From NCBI RefSeq assembly GCF_027497355.1, contig NZ_CP114909.1, forward strand, positions 310,001 through 374,000: a DNA stretch of 64,000 nucleotides, written 5' to 3'. The DNA is from Micromonospora sp. WMMA1947. Lineage in GTDB: Bacteria; Actinomycetota; Actinomycetes; Mycobacteriales; Micromonosporaceae. How positions within the stretch are numbered: the stretch's first letter is position 1; every line of letters begins with the position of its first letter. The notes beneath the pieces are model-generated. The model worked only from the letters and a program-made list of their open reading frames with translations. It ran no database searches and had not been told where the DNA came from. Shown piece after piece: positions 28,032 to 36,282 of this stretch. A program made the translations under genes and the position numbers.

Positions 28032-28265
28032 ATGACCCCGACCCTCACGCCGCCGCCCGAGACGGTGAGCCCCCCGGCCGCCGATGAACGGTGCGACCGC
28101 TGCAATGCTGCCGGCAAGCTCCGCATCACTCTGGCGGGTGGGAGCGAGCTGGTGTTCTGTGGGCACCACGCGAACAAGTACGCGGAGGATCTCGTCAAGA
28201 TCACCGTGCGCTACGCGTCGGACCCGGAGTTCAGCTGGCGAGGCGCCGATCTGATGGCGAACTGA
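28032..28265 (+). CDS. Small Cys-containing protein, DUF7455-like
   Basis: 77 aa from ATG at 28032, preceded by GAGGAGGAAGG. Pro/Thr-rich start, then ERCDRCNAAGKLRITLAGGS, VFCGHHANKYAEDL: a CxxC pair followed by CGHH, which would make a zinc site. Small actinobacterial family of unknown function found downstream of the principal sigma gene. Monocistronic, ending in a textbook terminator. Confidence 0.85.
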   Translation: MTPTLTPPPETVSPPAADERCDRCNAAGKLRITLAGGSELVFCGHHANKYAEDLVKITVRYASDPEFSWRGADLMAN

Positions 28266-28295
28266 GGTCCGACAAGAAGTCCACAACCCGACATG

Positions 28296-28339
28296 ACCGG
28301 CCGGAGGCACCCGCAAGGGGAGCCTCCGGCCGGTTTTTC
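28296..28339 (+). terminator. Rho-independent terminator
   Basis: Perfect 13-bp stem ACCGGCCGGAGGC/GCCTCCGGCCGGT with a 13-nt loop, followed by a T run (28334-28338). The clearest intrinsic terminator in the window. Confidence 0.9.
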
Positions 28340-28370
28340 GTGCGGGTGCGCCGGTGGTGCGGTGCCGGTG

Positions 28371-28425
28371 TCAAGAAGGGGCCCCTGCTCTACCGGAGGC
28401 GTTAACAGGGGGCCCTTCCTTACAG
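28371..28425 (+). repeat. GGGCCC double-palindrome repeat, family A copy 2
   Basis: TCAAGAAGGGGCCCC, spacer CTCTACCGGAGGC, then GTTAACAGGGGGCCCTTCCTTAC. The final CTTAC, read on the minus strand, gives the TAA stop of the helicase gene. Confidence 0.8.
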
Positions 28426-30153
28426 GGTCTGCACGGTGGCGATGCGCTCCTCGAGCTGCTCGATGGTGGCCTGCGCGCTGGGCGGGCCGCCGCAGATCCG
28501 GCGCAGCTCGGCGTGGATCTTCCCGTGCGGTTGGCCGGTGTGGTGGTGCCGGGCGGCCACCAGGGCGTTCAGTTGCCGCCGTAACGCCACCCGGCGCTGG
28601 GCGGCACTCATCGGTGGGGGTGCCGCCGCCGGGGCCGCAGCGGCCGGCTCAGCGGTCCGCTGGGCGGCCCGGCGCTTCTGCGCGGCGAGTTGCTCGGCCT
28701 GCCGCTTGGTCAGCAGCAGCGACACCTGGTCGGCGGTGAGCAGCCCGGGCAGGCCCAGGTATTCCTCCTCCTCCGGCGTGCCGGCCTGGGCGGCGGTGCC
28801 GAACGAGGCGCCGTCGAAGATCACCTGGTCCAGCTCGGCGGTGGCGGAGAGCGCGGCGAAGCGCTTCTCCAGCTCCCCACTGGCGCCGTCGTCGCGCTGG
28901 GCACGCTCCAACAGGTCGTCGTCGAAGCCCTCGCGGTCCTTCGGCTTGCCGAGCACGTGGTCCCGCTCGGCCTCCATCTCGCTGGCGAGCCCGAGCAGGT
29001 GCGGCACGCTCGGCAGGAAGACCGACGCGGTCTCGCCGGAGCGGCGGGCCCGGACGAACCGGCCGATCGCCTGCGCGAAGTACAGCGGGGTGCTGGCGCT
29101 CGTCGCGTACACGCCGACTGCCAGCCGGGGGATGTCGACGCCCTCGGACACCATCCGCACCGCGACCAGCCACCGTTGCTGCGAGGCGGCGAACGTCGCG
29201 ATCCGCGCGGACGCGCCCTGGTCGTCGGAGAGCACCACGGCGGCCTTCTCACCGGTCACCTGCTCCAGCAGCTTCGCGTACGAGCGGGCCACCTGCTGGT
29301 CGCTGGCGATGACCAGGCCGCCCGCGTCGGGCATGCCGTTGGCGCGCAGCACGCTGAGCCGGGCGTCGGCGGCGCGCAGCACCTGCGGCATCCAGTCGCC
29401 GGCCGGGTCCAGCGCGGTACGCCACGCCTGGGCGATCAGGTCCTGCGTCATCGGCTCGCCGAGGCGGGCGGCCAGCTCCTCGCCGGCGTTGGTGCGCCAC
29501 CGGGTCTCCCCCGAGTACGCCAGGAACAGCACCGGCCGGACCACGCCCTCGCGCAGCGCGTCGGAGTAGCCGTAGACCGAGTCGGCGCGGGAGCGCAGCA
29601 GCCCGTCGCCGCCGCGCTCGTAGCTGACGAACGGGATCGGGTTGTCGTCGGAGCGGAACGGCGTACCGGTGAGCATCAGCCGGCGTACCGCGGGCTCGAA
29701 CGCCGCCTTCACGCCGTCGCCCCAGGTACGCGAGTCGCCGGCGTGGTGGATCTCGTCGAGGATGACCAGCGTGCGGCGGGTCATGGTGCGCCGCCGGTGC
29801 ACCTGCGGTGCCATGCCGACCTGGGCGTAGGTGACCACCGCGCCGTGGAAGTCGGCGGCGGAGTGCAGGTCGGCGTTGCGGAACGCGGCGTCGAGCTGGA
29901 TGCCGACCCGGGCGGCTGCCTGTGCCCACTGGGTCTTCAGGTGCTCGGTCGGCGCGACCACGGTGACCGCCTCGACGGTGCCGTCGGCGAGCAGCTCGGC
30001 GGCGATGCGCAGCGCGAACGTGGTCTTACCGGCGCCGGGCGTGGCGACCGCGGTGAAGTCCTCGGTGCGGCGGCGCAGGTATTCCACGAGCGCCTTGCGT
30101 TGCCACGCGCGCAGGGGCGGGAACGTGTCGAGCGTCGGCATCCGCGGTGGCAC
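28420..30153 (-). CDS. DEAD/DEAH-box superfamily 2 helicase
   Basis: 577 aa from GTG at 30153, chosen for the AGAGGAG site 6 nt upstream; the longer frame to 30201 lacks one. Motifs: a Gln in LRAWQRKALVEYL, Walker A ATPGAGKT at 37-44, the DEIHH box, LTGTPFRSD, EGVDIPRL and QAIGRFVRARR. The C-terminal 120 residues are Ala/Gln-rich and end in an H-rich segment (RHHHTGQPHGKIHAELRRI) resembling small helicase-associated domains. ATP-driven remodelling of DNA or RNA; the role is not known. Its stop codon comes from a GGGCCC repeat. Confidence 0.9.
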   Translation of the reverse strand: MPPRMPTLDTFPPLRAWQRKALVEYLRRRTEDFTAVATPGAGKTTFALRIAAELLADGTVEAVTVVAPTEHLKTQWAQAAARVGIQLDAAFRNADLHSAADFHGAVVTYAQVGMAPQVHRRRTMTRRTLVILDEIHHAGDSRTWGDGVKAAFEPAVRRLMLTGTPFRSDDNPIPFVSYERGGDGLLRSRADSVYGYSDALREGVVRPVLFLAYSGETRWRTNAGEELAARLGEPMTQDLIAQAWRTALDPAGDWMPQVLRAADARLSVLRANGMPDAGGLVIASDQQVARSYAKLLEQVTGEKAAVVLSDDQGASARIATFAASQQRWLVAVRMVSEGVDIPRLAVGVYATSASTPLYFAQAIGRFVRARRSGETASVFLPSVPHLLGLASEMEAERDHVLGKPKDREGFDDDLLERAQRDDGASGELEKRFAALSATAELDQVIFDGASFGTAAQAGTPEEEEYLGLPGLLTADQVSLLLTKRQAEQLAAQKRRAAQRTAEPAAAAPAAAPPPMSAAQRRVALRRQLNALVAARHHHTGQPHGKIHAELRRICGGPPSAQATIEQLEERIATVQTL

Positions 30154-30332
30154 GCGTAGCTCCTCTCCGCCGCGGACGGCGGCGGGCCCGACCGGGGCCA
30201 CGGGAGCCGCCGCCCATGAAAACGCCCTCGCGCATCCGGTGCCGCGAAGGCCGGTTCAGCATAACCAGCGCGGGCCGTACGCCCCACTCGACGCCACGCC
30301 TGTCACATCCGCCCACCCCGGCGGGAAGCGGG

Positions 30333-30983
30333 TCAGGGCAGTGGTCCGCGGGTGCCGGTGCGCGGCGGCCGCATCGTCGCCACCGGGGCGGACCAGCGGC
30401 GGCGCAGCGCGATCAGACGCAGCCCGATCACGAACAGCGCGGCTCCGGTCAGCGGCACGGCGGTGGCCTGTCCGCACGCCGACAGCAGCGCCACCGCGAT
30501 CGAGCCGGCGAGCGCGGCCAGGGCGTAGATCTCGCGGCGCAGCACCACCGGGATCTCGCCGGTGAGCAGGTCGCGGCCGAGCCCGCCGCCGATCGCGGTG
30601 AGCATGCCGATCATGCAGGCGCCGACGGCCGGCACGGCGGCGTCGAGGGCCTTGAGCGTGCCGGTGACGGTGAACAGGCCGAGGCCGGCCGCGTCCAGCA
30701 CCAGCACTGTGGTGCGCAGCCGGGCGAGCTGGGGGTGCAGCCAGAACACGGCGGTGGCGACGACGGCAGCGGTGGCGGCGTACCGCCAGTCGGCGAACGC
30801 CAGCGGGGGGACCTCGTCGATGGCGAGGTCGCGGAAGATGCCGCCGCCGAGCGCGGCGACCACGCCGACGAATACCACCCCGAACAGGTCGAGCCGTTTC
30901 GCCACCGCCGCGGAGGCGCCGGAGGCGGCGAAGACCGCCACGCCGGTGAGGTCGGCGAGGAGAAGTGCGGTGGAGGTGGTCAC
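30333..30983 (-). CDS. TRIC/UPF0126 family membrane channel
   Basis: 216 aa, GTG at 30983. Two tandem repeats of three helices, each carrying the family signature: ALGGGIFRD and AIGGGLGRD, plus a seventh helix. TRIC proteins form trimeric cation channels; bacterial members conduct K+/Na+. The cytoplasmic tail is short and basic. 40 bp downstream of the DUF3039 gene on the same strand. Family call is firm; physiological role is unknown. Confidence 0.92.
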   Translation of the reverse strand: MTTSTALLLADLTGVAVFAASGASAAVAKRLDLFGVVFVGVVAALGGGIFRDLAIDEVPPLAFADWRYAATAAVVATAVFWLHPQLARLRTTVLVLDAAGLGLFTVTGTLKALDAAVPAVGACMIGMLTAIGGGLGRDLLTGEIPVVLRREIYALAALAGSIAVALLSACGQATAVPLTGAALFVIGLRLIALRRRWSAPVATMRPPRTGTRGPLP

Positions 30984-31023
30984 CGCCGCAGGTTACGTCC
31001 AGGGGCGGCGGAGCCGCCCGGGA

Positions 31024-31242
31024 TCACTCGGCGTACGAGTCGTAGATCTCCTTGCACTTCGGGCACACCGGCGAGCCCGGCTTGGCCGCCTTGGTGACCG
31101 GGAACGTCTCGCCGCAGAGCGCGACCACGTAGGTGCCCATGACGGCACTCTCGGCGATCTTCTCCTTGCGGACGTAGTGGAACATCTCCGGACCAGTGTC
31201 CGCGTCCTTCAGCTCGGGACGCTCGAGAATCTCTGTGCTCAC
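31024..31242 (-). CDS. DUF3039 small protein
   Basis: 72 aa from GTG at 31242 with GGAGGTGGAG upstream. Contains [24 protein letters not shown] and [10 protein letters not shown]: three Cys that could hold zinc with a His. Actinobacterial family of unknown function. Divergent from psuG at 88 bp and upstream of the TRIC gene. Confidence 0.88.
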   Translation of the reverse strand: MSTEILERPELKDADTGPEMFHYVRKEKIAESAVMGTYVVALCGETFPVTKAAKPGSPVCPKCKEIYDSYAE

Positions 31243-31317
31243 GACTCCACCTCCGGCGTTCCAGTTTTCCAGGTCGGTCCGCCCCGGTCCACCTGGGCCC
31301 CGGCCGGAAGCGGGCCG

Positions 31318-31323
31318 TACGGT
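31318..31323 (+). promoter_or_regulatory. -10-like hexamer TACGGT for a leaderless transcript
   Basis: Lies 7 nt before the GTG of psuG at 31331; no ribosome binding site and no clear -35. Confidence 0.4.
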
Positions 31324-31330
31324 AGCCGAC

Positions 31331-32263
31331 GTGACCAACTTTCACATCAGTCTCGGTAGTGAGGTGGCCGACGCCCTGCGGGACGGCCGCCCGGTCGTCG
31401 CGTTGGAGAGCACGATCGTCTCGCACGGGCTGCCCCGCCCGGACAACCTGCGGGTGGCGCGCGAGATCGAGCAGGCGGTACGGGACGCGGGGGCGGTGCC
31501 GGCCACCATCGGCATGGTCGCCGGCGAGCTGCGGGTCGGGCTGGACGACGCCCAGCTCACCCGGCTCGCCACCGTCGACGGCGTGAGCAAGCTCTCGGTC
31601 CGCGACCTGGCCCCGGCGGCGGCCACCGGAGCGGACGGCGCCACCACCGTGGCGGCCACGAGCGCGGTCGCGGCGGCGGCCGGGATCGGCGTGTTCGCCA
31701 CCGGTGGGCTCGGCGGCGTGCACCGGGAGGCGGCGCAGACGTTCGACGAGTCGGCCGACCTGGTCACGCTGGCCCGGACGCCGATCGCCGTGGTCTGCGC
31801 CGGGGTGAAGTCGATCCTCGACGTGGGCGCCACGCTGGAGCGGCTGGAGACGCTCGGGGTGGGCGTGGTCGGCTACCGCACCCGCCGCTTCCCCGGCTTC
31901 TACCTCACCGACGCGGGCTTCGACCTCGACTGGTCGGTCGAGTCGCCGGAGCAGGTGGCGGACGTGCTGGCCGCCCGCGCGGCGCACGGCGTGCACCACG
32001 GCGGCCTGGTGGTGGCCAACCCGCTGCCCGCCGACGAGCAGCTCGACCCGGCGCTGCACGACCGCACACTCGCCGAAGGGCTGGCCGCGCTGGCCCGGGA
32101 TGGGATCACCGGCAAGGCGGTCACCCCGTTCCTGCTGTCGCACTTCCACTCCGCCACCGAGGGCGCCAGCCTGGCGGTGAACGTCCGGATCATCCTGCGC
32201 AACGCCGACCTCGCGGCCCGGATCGCGGTCGCCGCAGCGACCCGCTCCACCGCCACCGCATGA
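31331..32263 (+). CDS. psuG: Pseudouridine-5'-phosphate glycosidase
   Basis: 310 aa from GTG at 31331. PsuG cleaves the C-C glycosidic bond of pseudouridine 5'-phosphate to uracil and ribose 5-phosphate. Family landmarks: [17 protein letters not shown] at the N-terminus (catalytic Glu region), [10 protein letters not shown] (catalytic Lys), [26 protein letters not shown] and [10 protein letters not shown]. Its stop overlaps the start of a PfkB-type kinase by ATGA, the arrangement expected for a pseudouridine degradation operon. Probably leaderless. Confidence 0.95.
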   Translation: MTNFHISLGSEVADALRDGRPVVALESTIVSHGLPRPDNLRVAREIEQAVRDAGAVPATIGMVAGELRVGLDDAQLTRLATVDGVSKLSVRDLAPAAATGADGATTVAATSAVAAAAGIGVFATGGLGGVHREAAQTFDESADLVTLARTPIAVVCAGVKSILDVGATLERLETLGVGVVGYRTRRFPGFYLTDAGFDLDWSVESPEQVADVLAARAAHGVHHGGLVVANPLPADEQLDPALHDRTLAEGLAALARDGITGKAVTPFLLSHFHSATEGASLAVNVRIILRNADLAARIAVAAATRSTATA

Positions 32264-33156
32264 GCGCCACGCCGCGGATAGTCGTCGTCGGCGACGTGAT
32301 CACCGACGTGCTCGCGGTGCTGTCCGGGCCGCTCGCCACCGGCTCGGACACCGCGGCCGGGATCCGGTTCAGCGGCGGCGGGCAGGCGGCGAACACCGCG
32401 GCCTGGCTCGCCGGGCAGGGCGCCGCGGTGACGCTGGTCGCCGCCGTCGGCGACGACGAGACCGGCCGGGAGCGGGTGGCCGAGCTGACCCGGATCGGTG
32501 TGGACTGCGCGGTGGAGCGGCACGAGGGCTACCCGACCGGCACCGTGATCGTGCTCGTCCACGACGGGGAGCGCACGATGGTCAGCCAGCGGGGCGCGAA
32601 CCTGCGGCTGACCGCCGGGCACGTGGAGGCGGCGCTGGCCGCCGCGCCCGACGCCGGGCATCTGCACCTGTCCGCGTACACCCTGTTGGACGTCGGGTCG
32701 CGCGGCGCCGGCCTGCGCGCGCTGGCCACGGCCCGCGAGCGCGGGCTGACCGTCAGCGTCGACGCGGCGTCCGCGGCGCCGCTGCGGCGCGTCGGCGGTG
32801 CGTTCCTGACCTGGGTACGCGACGTCGACCTGCTGCTGGTCAACACGGACGAGGCGACGGTGCTGGCCGGCGGGCTGGACCCGGCGGCGCAGGCGCGGGC
32901 GCTGACAGCGGTGGCGCACCGGGTGGTGGTCAAGCAGGGCGCCGCGGGCGCGGTCTGGGTGGAGCGCGGCGGCGTGGTGGAGTTCGCGCCCGCGCCCGGC
33001 GTGGACGTGGTGGACGTGACCGGGGCCGGGGACGCGTTCGCGGCCGGGCTGCTCACCGCGTGGCTGGACGGTGCCGACCCGCGGGCCGCGCTGGCCCGCG
33101 CCGGTGACCTGGGCGCGCTGGCCGTGACGACGGTGGGCGCCCGCCCGGCTCCCTGA
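32260..33156 (+). CDS. psuK: PfkB-family carbohydrate kinase, probable pseudouridine kinase
   Basis: 298 aa, ATG at 32260, coupled to psuG by ATGA. Ribokinase-fold motifs: [14 protein letters not shown] near the N-terminus, [11 protein letters not shown] mid, and the second PfkB signature [16 protein letters not shown] with the catalytic Asp. It should phosphorylate pseudouridine to the psuG substrate; assignment rests on the operon because PfkB sequence alone does not fix the substrate. Ends in a bidirectional hairpin. Confidence 0.85.
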   Translation: MSATPRIVVVGDVITDVLAVLSGPLATGSDTAAGIRFSGGGQAANTAAWLAGQGAAVTLVAAVGDDETGRERVAELTRIGVDCAVERHEGYPTGTVIVLVHDGERTMVSQRGANLRLTAGHVEAALAAAPDAGHLHLSAYTLLDVGSRGAGLRALATARERGLTVSVDAASAAPLRRVGGAFLTWVRDVDLLLVNTDEATVLAGGLDPAAQARALTAVAHRVVVKQGAAGAVWVERGGVVEFAPAPGVDVVDVTGAGDAFAAGLLTAWLDGADPRAALARAGDLGALAVTTVGARPAP

Positions 33157-33163
33157 CGGCGGC

Positions 33164-33197
33164 GACCGGTCCGGGTGGTGCTCCGCCCGGGCCGGTC
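33164..33197. terminator. Bidirectional hairpin between psuK-like and DUF3099 genes
   Basis: Arms GACCGGTCCGGG and CCCGGGCCGGTC (one mismatch), 10-nt loop; the right arm reaches the stop codon of the minus-strand gene. Confidence 0.6.
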
Positions 33198-33552
33198 AGG
33201 GCTCGGCGTCGATGATCTTGTGGGGGTTCTCCTCGGCGGTGAGGGCGGTGGGCGCGGGCTCCTCGCGGCGCCGGTTCTGGAACCGGTTCGCCAGCCGGTG
33301 CTCCTCCTTGGGCGGCCGGTCGTTCGCCAGCAACACGGCGAGCCAGGGCACGAGCACCATGCCGAGCGCGCAGAGCGGCAGCCAGAGCCAGAGCAGCGGG
33401 GCCTTCGCGCCGACCAGGATCGCGCCGGCCACCAGACACGCGACCCGGATGGCCATCATCAGCACGTACCGCTTCTGCCGGCTGTTGAGCTGGTCGTCCT
33501 GGCTGCGCGGGGCGTCGGTGATCAGTATCGGCTGGTACGCCTGACGCTTCAC
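33196..33552 (-). CDS. DUF3099 membrane protein
   Basis: 118 aa from GTG at 33552, with GGAGG 6 nt upstream; GTG at 33555 is the alternative. Cytoplasmic QPILITDAPRSQDDQLNSRQ motif, two helices (about 30-49 and 54-74), then a charged tail. DUF3099 is an actinobacterial family of unknown function often near sigB, as here in a broad sense. Confidence 0.87.
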   Translation of the reverse strand: MKRQAYQPILITDAPRSQDDQLNSRQKRYVLMMAIRVACLVAGAILVGAKAPLLWLWLPLCALGMVLVPWLAVLLANDRPPKEEHRLANRFQNRRREEPAPTALTAEENPHKIIDAEP

Positions 33553-33645
33553 CACGGACCTCCTACGAGGGGATAGGGCCATCCTGTCACTCCGGACGGA
33601 TGATCGGCGAAAATCGTGACAGGCGGGTGCGTGTTACGCGCGTGG

Positions 33646-33651
33646 TACGCT
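33646..33651 (+). promoter_or_regulatory. -10-like hexamer TACGCT for a leaderless transcript
   Basis: Lies 6 nt before the GTG at 33658, the first gene of a toxin-antitoxin-like pair. No ribosome binding site. Confidence 0.4.
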
Positions 33652-33657
33652 TCGCCC

Positions 33658-33969
33658 GTGGCCAACCGGTTCAGCTTCACCGACGAGGCGCTGGCGAACC
33701 TGCGGGTCTACGACGTCACACCCGGGGAAGTCTGGGAGGCCCTGCACAGCAGGCACCGGGTCATCCGGCATCTCGGCGACGACGTGATGGTGGTCTACGC
33801 CACCGAGCACCGCGGCCGGCGACTCGCCGTGCTGCTGGCCGAGGCCGAGGGCACCGACAACGACTGGGACATCCTCTCCGCCCGCGAACTGAGCGACGTC
33901 GAGGCCAAGCGCTACGACGAGGCGGTGCGGACCTCACGCCGACGAGGAGGCGGTCACGATGCACCGTGA
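33658..33969 (+). CDS. BrnT-like toxin candidate
   Basis: 103 aa from GTG at 33658. The start (ANRFSFTDEALANL) and the strand order, with VMVVYATEHRGRRLAVLLAE, and especially WDILSARELSDVEAKRYDEA resemble the RIISAR...ER..Y ending of BrnT-type ribonuclease toxins. It overlaps the next gene, a ribbon-helix-helix protein, by 11 bp, the usual toxin-antitoxin layout. Similarity is by eye and remote; it could instead be a plant-type DUF with the same fold. Confidence 0.6.
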   Translation: MANRFSFTDEALANLRVYDVTPGEVWEALHSRHRVIRHLGDDVMVVYATEHRGRRLAVLLAEAEGTDNDWDILSARELSDVEAKRYDEAVRTSRRRGGGHDAP

Positions 33970-34270
33970 CGAGGCGACCAAGCGGTTCCACGCCGGAGGC
34001 GACGCGTTCGCCGACCTGATCGACGACACGTCACCGGCGCAGCTGCCCACCCCCGACACCGACGTGCCGATGGTCAGCCGGTCGGTCCGGCTCCCGCTGG
34101 AGACGTACGAGCGGGTCCGCGCCGCCGCCGACGCGCGCGGCATCGGGGTGACCACGCTGATGCGGCAGTGGATCGAGGCCGGCCTGGCCGACCTGGACGA
34201 CTCGGCCACCGTGTCGCTGGCCGACGTACGCCGCGCGCTGGCGTCACTGTCCCGCCCGACCGCCGCCTGA
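33959..34270 (+). CDS. Ribbon-helix-helix (CopG/BrnA-like) antitoxin candidate
   Basis: 103 aa, ATG at 33959. A 35-residue acidic N-terminus precedes VSRSVRLPLETYERVRAAADARGIGVT and LMRQWIEAGL, a ribbon-helix-helix pattern: a short DNA-contact strand (SRSVRLP) and two helices. Likely represses its own promoter and binds the upstream protein. Ends 4 bp from the convergent ltrA-like gene. Confidence 0.7.
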   Translation: MHRDEATKRFHAGGDAFADLIDDTSPAQLPTPDTDVPMVSRSVRLPLETYERVRAAADARGIGVTTLMRQWIEAGLADLDDSATVSLADVRRALASLSRPTAA

Positions 34271-34274
34271 CGGC

Positions 34275-35507
34275 TCACGCCTCGGGGCCGAACTCACCGG
34301 CCATCTCGCGGCCGATCGGCGAGGCGGAGGACTCCGGCGGCCGGTGCCAGGCGCGGCGGGCGTCGGCCAACGCGACGAGCGCCAGCACGACTGCGACCGC
34401 GCCGAGCACGAACATCGCCGGCACGGCCGCCAGCGCGGGCAGGAGCAGCACCAGCACCAGCAGCCCGGCCAGCCGGGGGCGGGACACCCGGCCGAAGATC
34501 TCGTACTCGAACCGGGACCGGGCAGCCAGGAACAGCGCCGGGCCGCCCACCACGAAGACCAGCCAGTTCGGCTGGGCCGTGTCGTACGGGTGGGTGATGA
34601 CCAGTTCGTAGCCGACCGCGGCACTGAGCACGCCGAGCACCATGAACAGGTGGGTCTGCGCCGCCGACTCGGCCAGCCGCCCCGGCGTGCCGGCCATCCG
34701 CAGCGCCTCCGCCAGCAGGTGACCGGCTCGGTGGAAATAGATGCGCCAGAGCAACGCGGTGATCGCGAACGAGATCGCGAACGAGACGGCGGCCTCGCCG
34801 GAGAACCCCTTTCCGCTGTACGTCACGCCGATCACCAGGATCGACTCGCCGAGCGCGATGAGGAAGATCTGCTGGTAGCGCTCGGCGAGGTGTTCCCCGG
34901 TCACGCGCCACTGCCGGATGCGCGACGCCCCGATCCTCGGCAGCGGCCAGCCCAGGAGCGTGCCGAGGTGGTCCACCGCCAGCGCGACCACCCACAGCGC
35001 CAGGCGTGGACCGGGCATCAGCGCGCCGGCGATCCACAGCGGGGCGCTAGCCCCCGCCCAGGCGGCCAGCCGCAGCGGGACCAGGCGCCGGGGGTGCCGG
35101 CGCAGCGCCATCGCGATCAGCAGCGGCCGGCCGACCATCACCACCACGTACGCGAGCGCGAACGGCAGCGCCCGCTCCTCCAGCGCGCGGGGCAGCGTCA
35201 CGCCCAGCACCAGGCTGCCGAACATGGTGCCGACCACCACGGCCTGGATGACGACGCGCTCCGGCTCGTACCGGCTGGTGACCCAGGTGGTGATCGTCCA
35301 GACCTGCCACAGCACCATGAACAGCAGCAGGGTCTTGCCCACGCCGGCGGCCACCGCGCCGGGCGAGCCGTCGATGCCGTTGATCAGGCGCTGCGAGACC
35401 CGGGTCAGCGCGAACACGAAGACCAGGTCGAAGAAGAGCTCCAGGAAGGTGGCCCGGCCGGGACTGGACGCGGTACGCAGCAGCGCCCCGCCCCGCTGCT
35501 CGGTCAT
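34275..35507 (-). CDS. Low-temperature-requirement protein A (LtrA) family membrane protein
   Basis: 410 aa from 35507. About eleven transmembrane helices with the family signature FLELFFDLVFVFALTRVSQ near the N-terminus, ERYQQIFLIALGESILVIG mid and a C-terminal polar tail. LtrA was named from a Listeria cold-growth mutant; its molecular function is unknown. Solitary gene here. Confidence 0.92.
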   Translation of the reverse strand: MTEQRGGALLRTASSPGRATFLELFFDLVFVFALTRVSQRLINGIDGSPGAVAAGVGKTLLLFMVLWQVWTITTWVTSRYEPERVVIQAVVVGTMFGSLVLGVTLPRALEERALPFALAYVVVMVGRPLLIAMALRRHPRRLVPLRLAAWAGASAPLWIAGALMPGPRLALWVVALAVDHLGTLLGWPLPRIGASRIRQWRVTGEHLAERYQQIFLIALGESILVIGVTYSGKGFSGEAAVSFAISFAITALLWRIYFHRAGHLLAEALRMAGTPGRLAESAAQTHLFMVLGVLSAAVGYELVITHPYDTAQPNWLVFVVGGPALFLAARSRFEYEIFGRVSRPRLAGLLVLVLLLPALAAVPAMFVLGAVAVVLALVALADARRAWHRPPESSASPIGREMAGEFGPEA

Positions 35508-35579
35508 CGCCAGTCCCCCGTCCCCGTCCTGGCAACAAACGACAGGGGCGGCGCGCCGGTTGCGGCGGCGCTCGGCGGA

Positions 35580-36164
35580 TCAGCCCTTCGCGGCCTTCGC
35601 CTCCGCCTTCATCCGCTGCTTGAACTCGCGGACACGGCGCAGCGACTCCGGATCGGTCACGTCCGCCACCGACCGGTGGGCGTCCGCGTCGCCGTAGTCG
35701 CCCGCCGCCTCGCGCCAGCCGTCCGGGGTGATCCCGAACCGCTTGCCGAGCAGCGCGACGAAGATCTGCGCCTTCTGGCGGCCGAACCCGGGCAGCTCAC
35801 CCACCCGGCGCAGCAGTTCCCGGCCGTCGGTCACGTCGGACCAGAGCCGGGCCGGGTCGCCGTCGTAGCGCTCGACGAGCGCCCGGCACACCTCCTGCAC
35901 GCGGGCCGCCATCGCCTTGGGGAACCGGTGCAGCGCGGGCGGCCGTGCGAAAATCTCCACCAGCGCGTCCGGGTCGTACCCGGCCAGTTCCGCGGCGTCC
36001 GGCTCGTGGCCGAGGCGCTGCGCCAGCACGTACGGGGAGGAGAACGCCTTCTCCATCGGTACCTGCTGGTCCAGCACCATCCCGAGGAGCAGGGCCAGCG
36101 GGCTGCGCGCCAGCAGTTCGTTCGCCTGCGGGTCGATGGGCAGTGACAGCGTCATGGGGACCAT
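35580..36164 (-). CDS. HhH-GPD-type base-excision repair protein
   Basis: 194 aa from ATG at 36164; an in-frame ATG at 36155 (MTLSLPIDPQ) is at least as likely, since TATGGT right before it looks like a -10. Helix-hairpin-helix segment ELLRRVGELPGFGRQKAQIFVALLGKRFG; the N-terminal LLARSPLALLLGMVLDQQVPME matches a small actinobacterial subfamily of DNA glycosylase-like proteins. The glycosylase catalytic Asp typical of EndoIII/AlkA is not obvious, so catalytic activity is unsure. Confidence 0.87.
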   Translation of the reverse strand: MVPMTLSLPIDPQANELLARSPLALLLGMVLDQQVPMEKAFSSPYVLAQRLGHEPDAAELAGYDPDALVEIFARPPALHRFPKAMAARVQEVCRALVERYDGDPARLWSDVTDGRELLRRVGELPGFGRQKAQIFVALLGKRFGITPDGWREAAGDYGDADAHRSVADVTDPESLRRVREFKQRMKAEAKAAKG

Positions 36165-36214
36165 AGTGCCGCCCCACCCGCCCGGTACGGGCGCCGACTC
36201 CCCGACGACGTGAC

Positions 36215-36251
36215 GCGGCCCGGCGGACCCCTGGGAGGTCCACCGGGCCGC
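36215..36251 (-). terminator. Hairpin after the subtilisin gene
   Basis: Arms GCGGCCCGGCGGACC and GGTCCACCGGGCCGC, one mismatch in 15 bp, 7-nt loop, 31 bp past the stop. Confidence 0.7.
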
Positions 36252-36282
36252 GGCCCACGGAGTGGTCAGGTCACCCGTGTCG

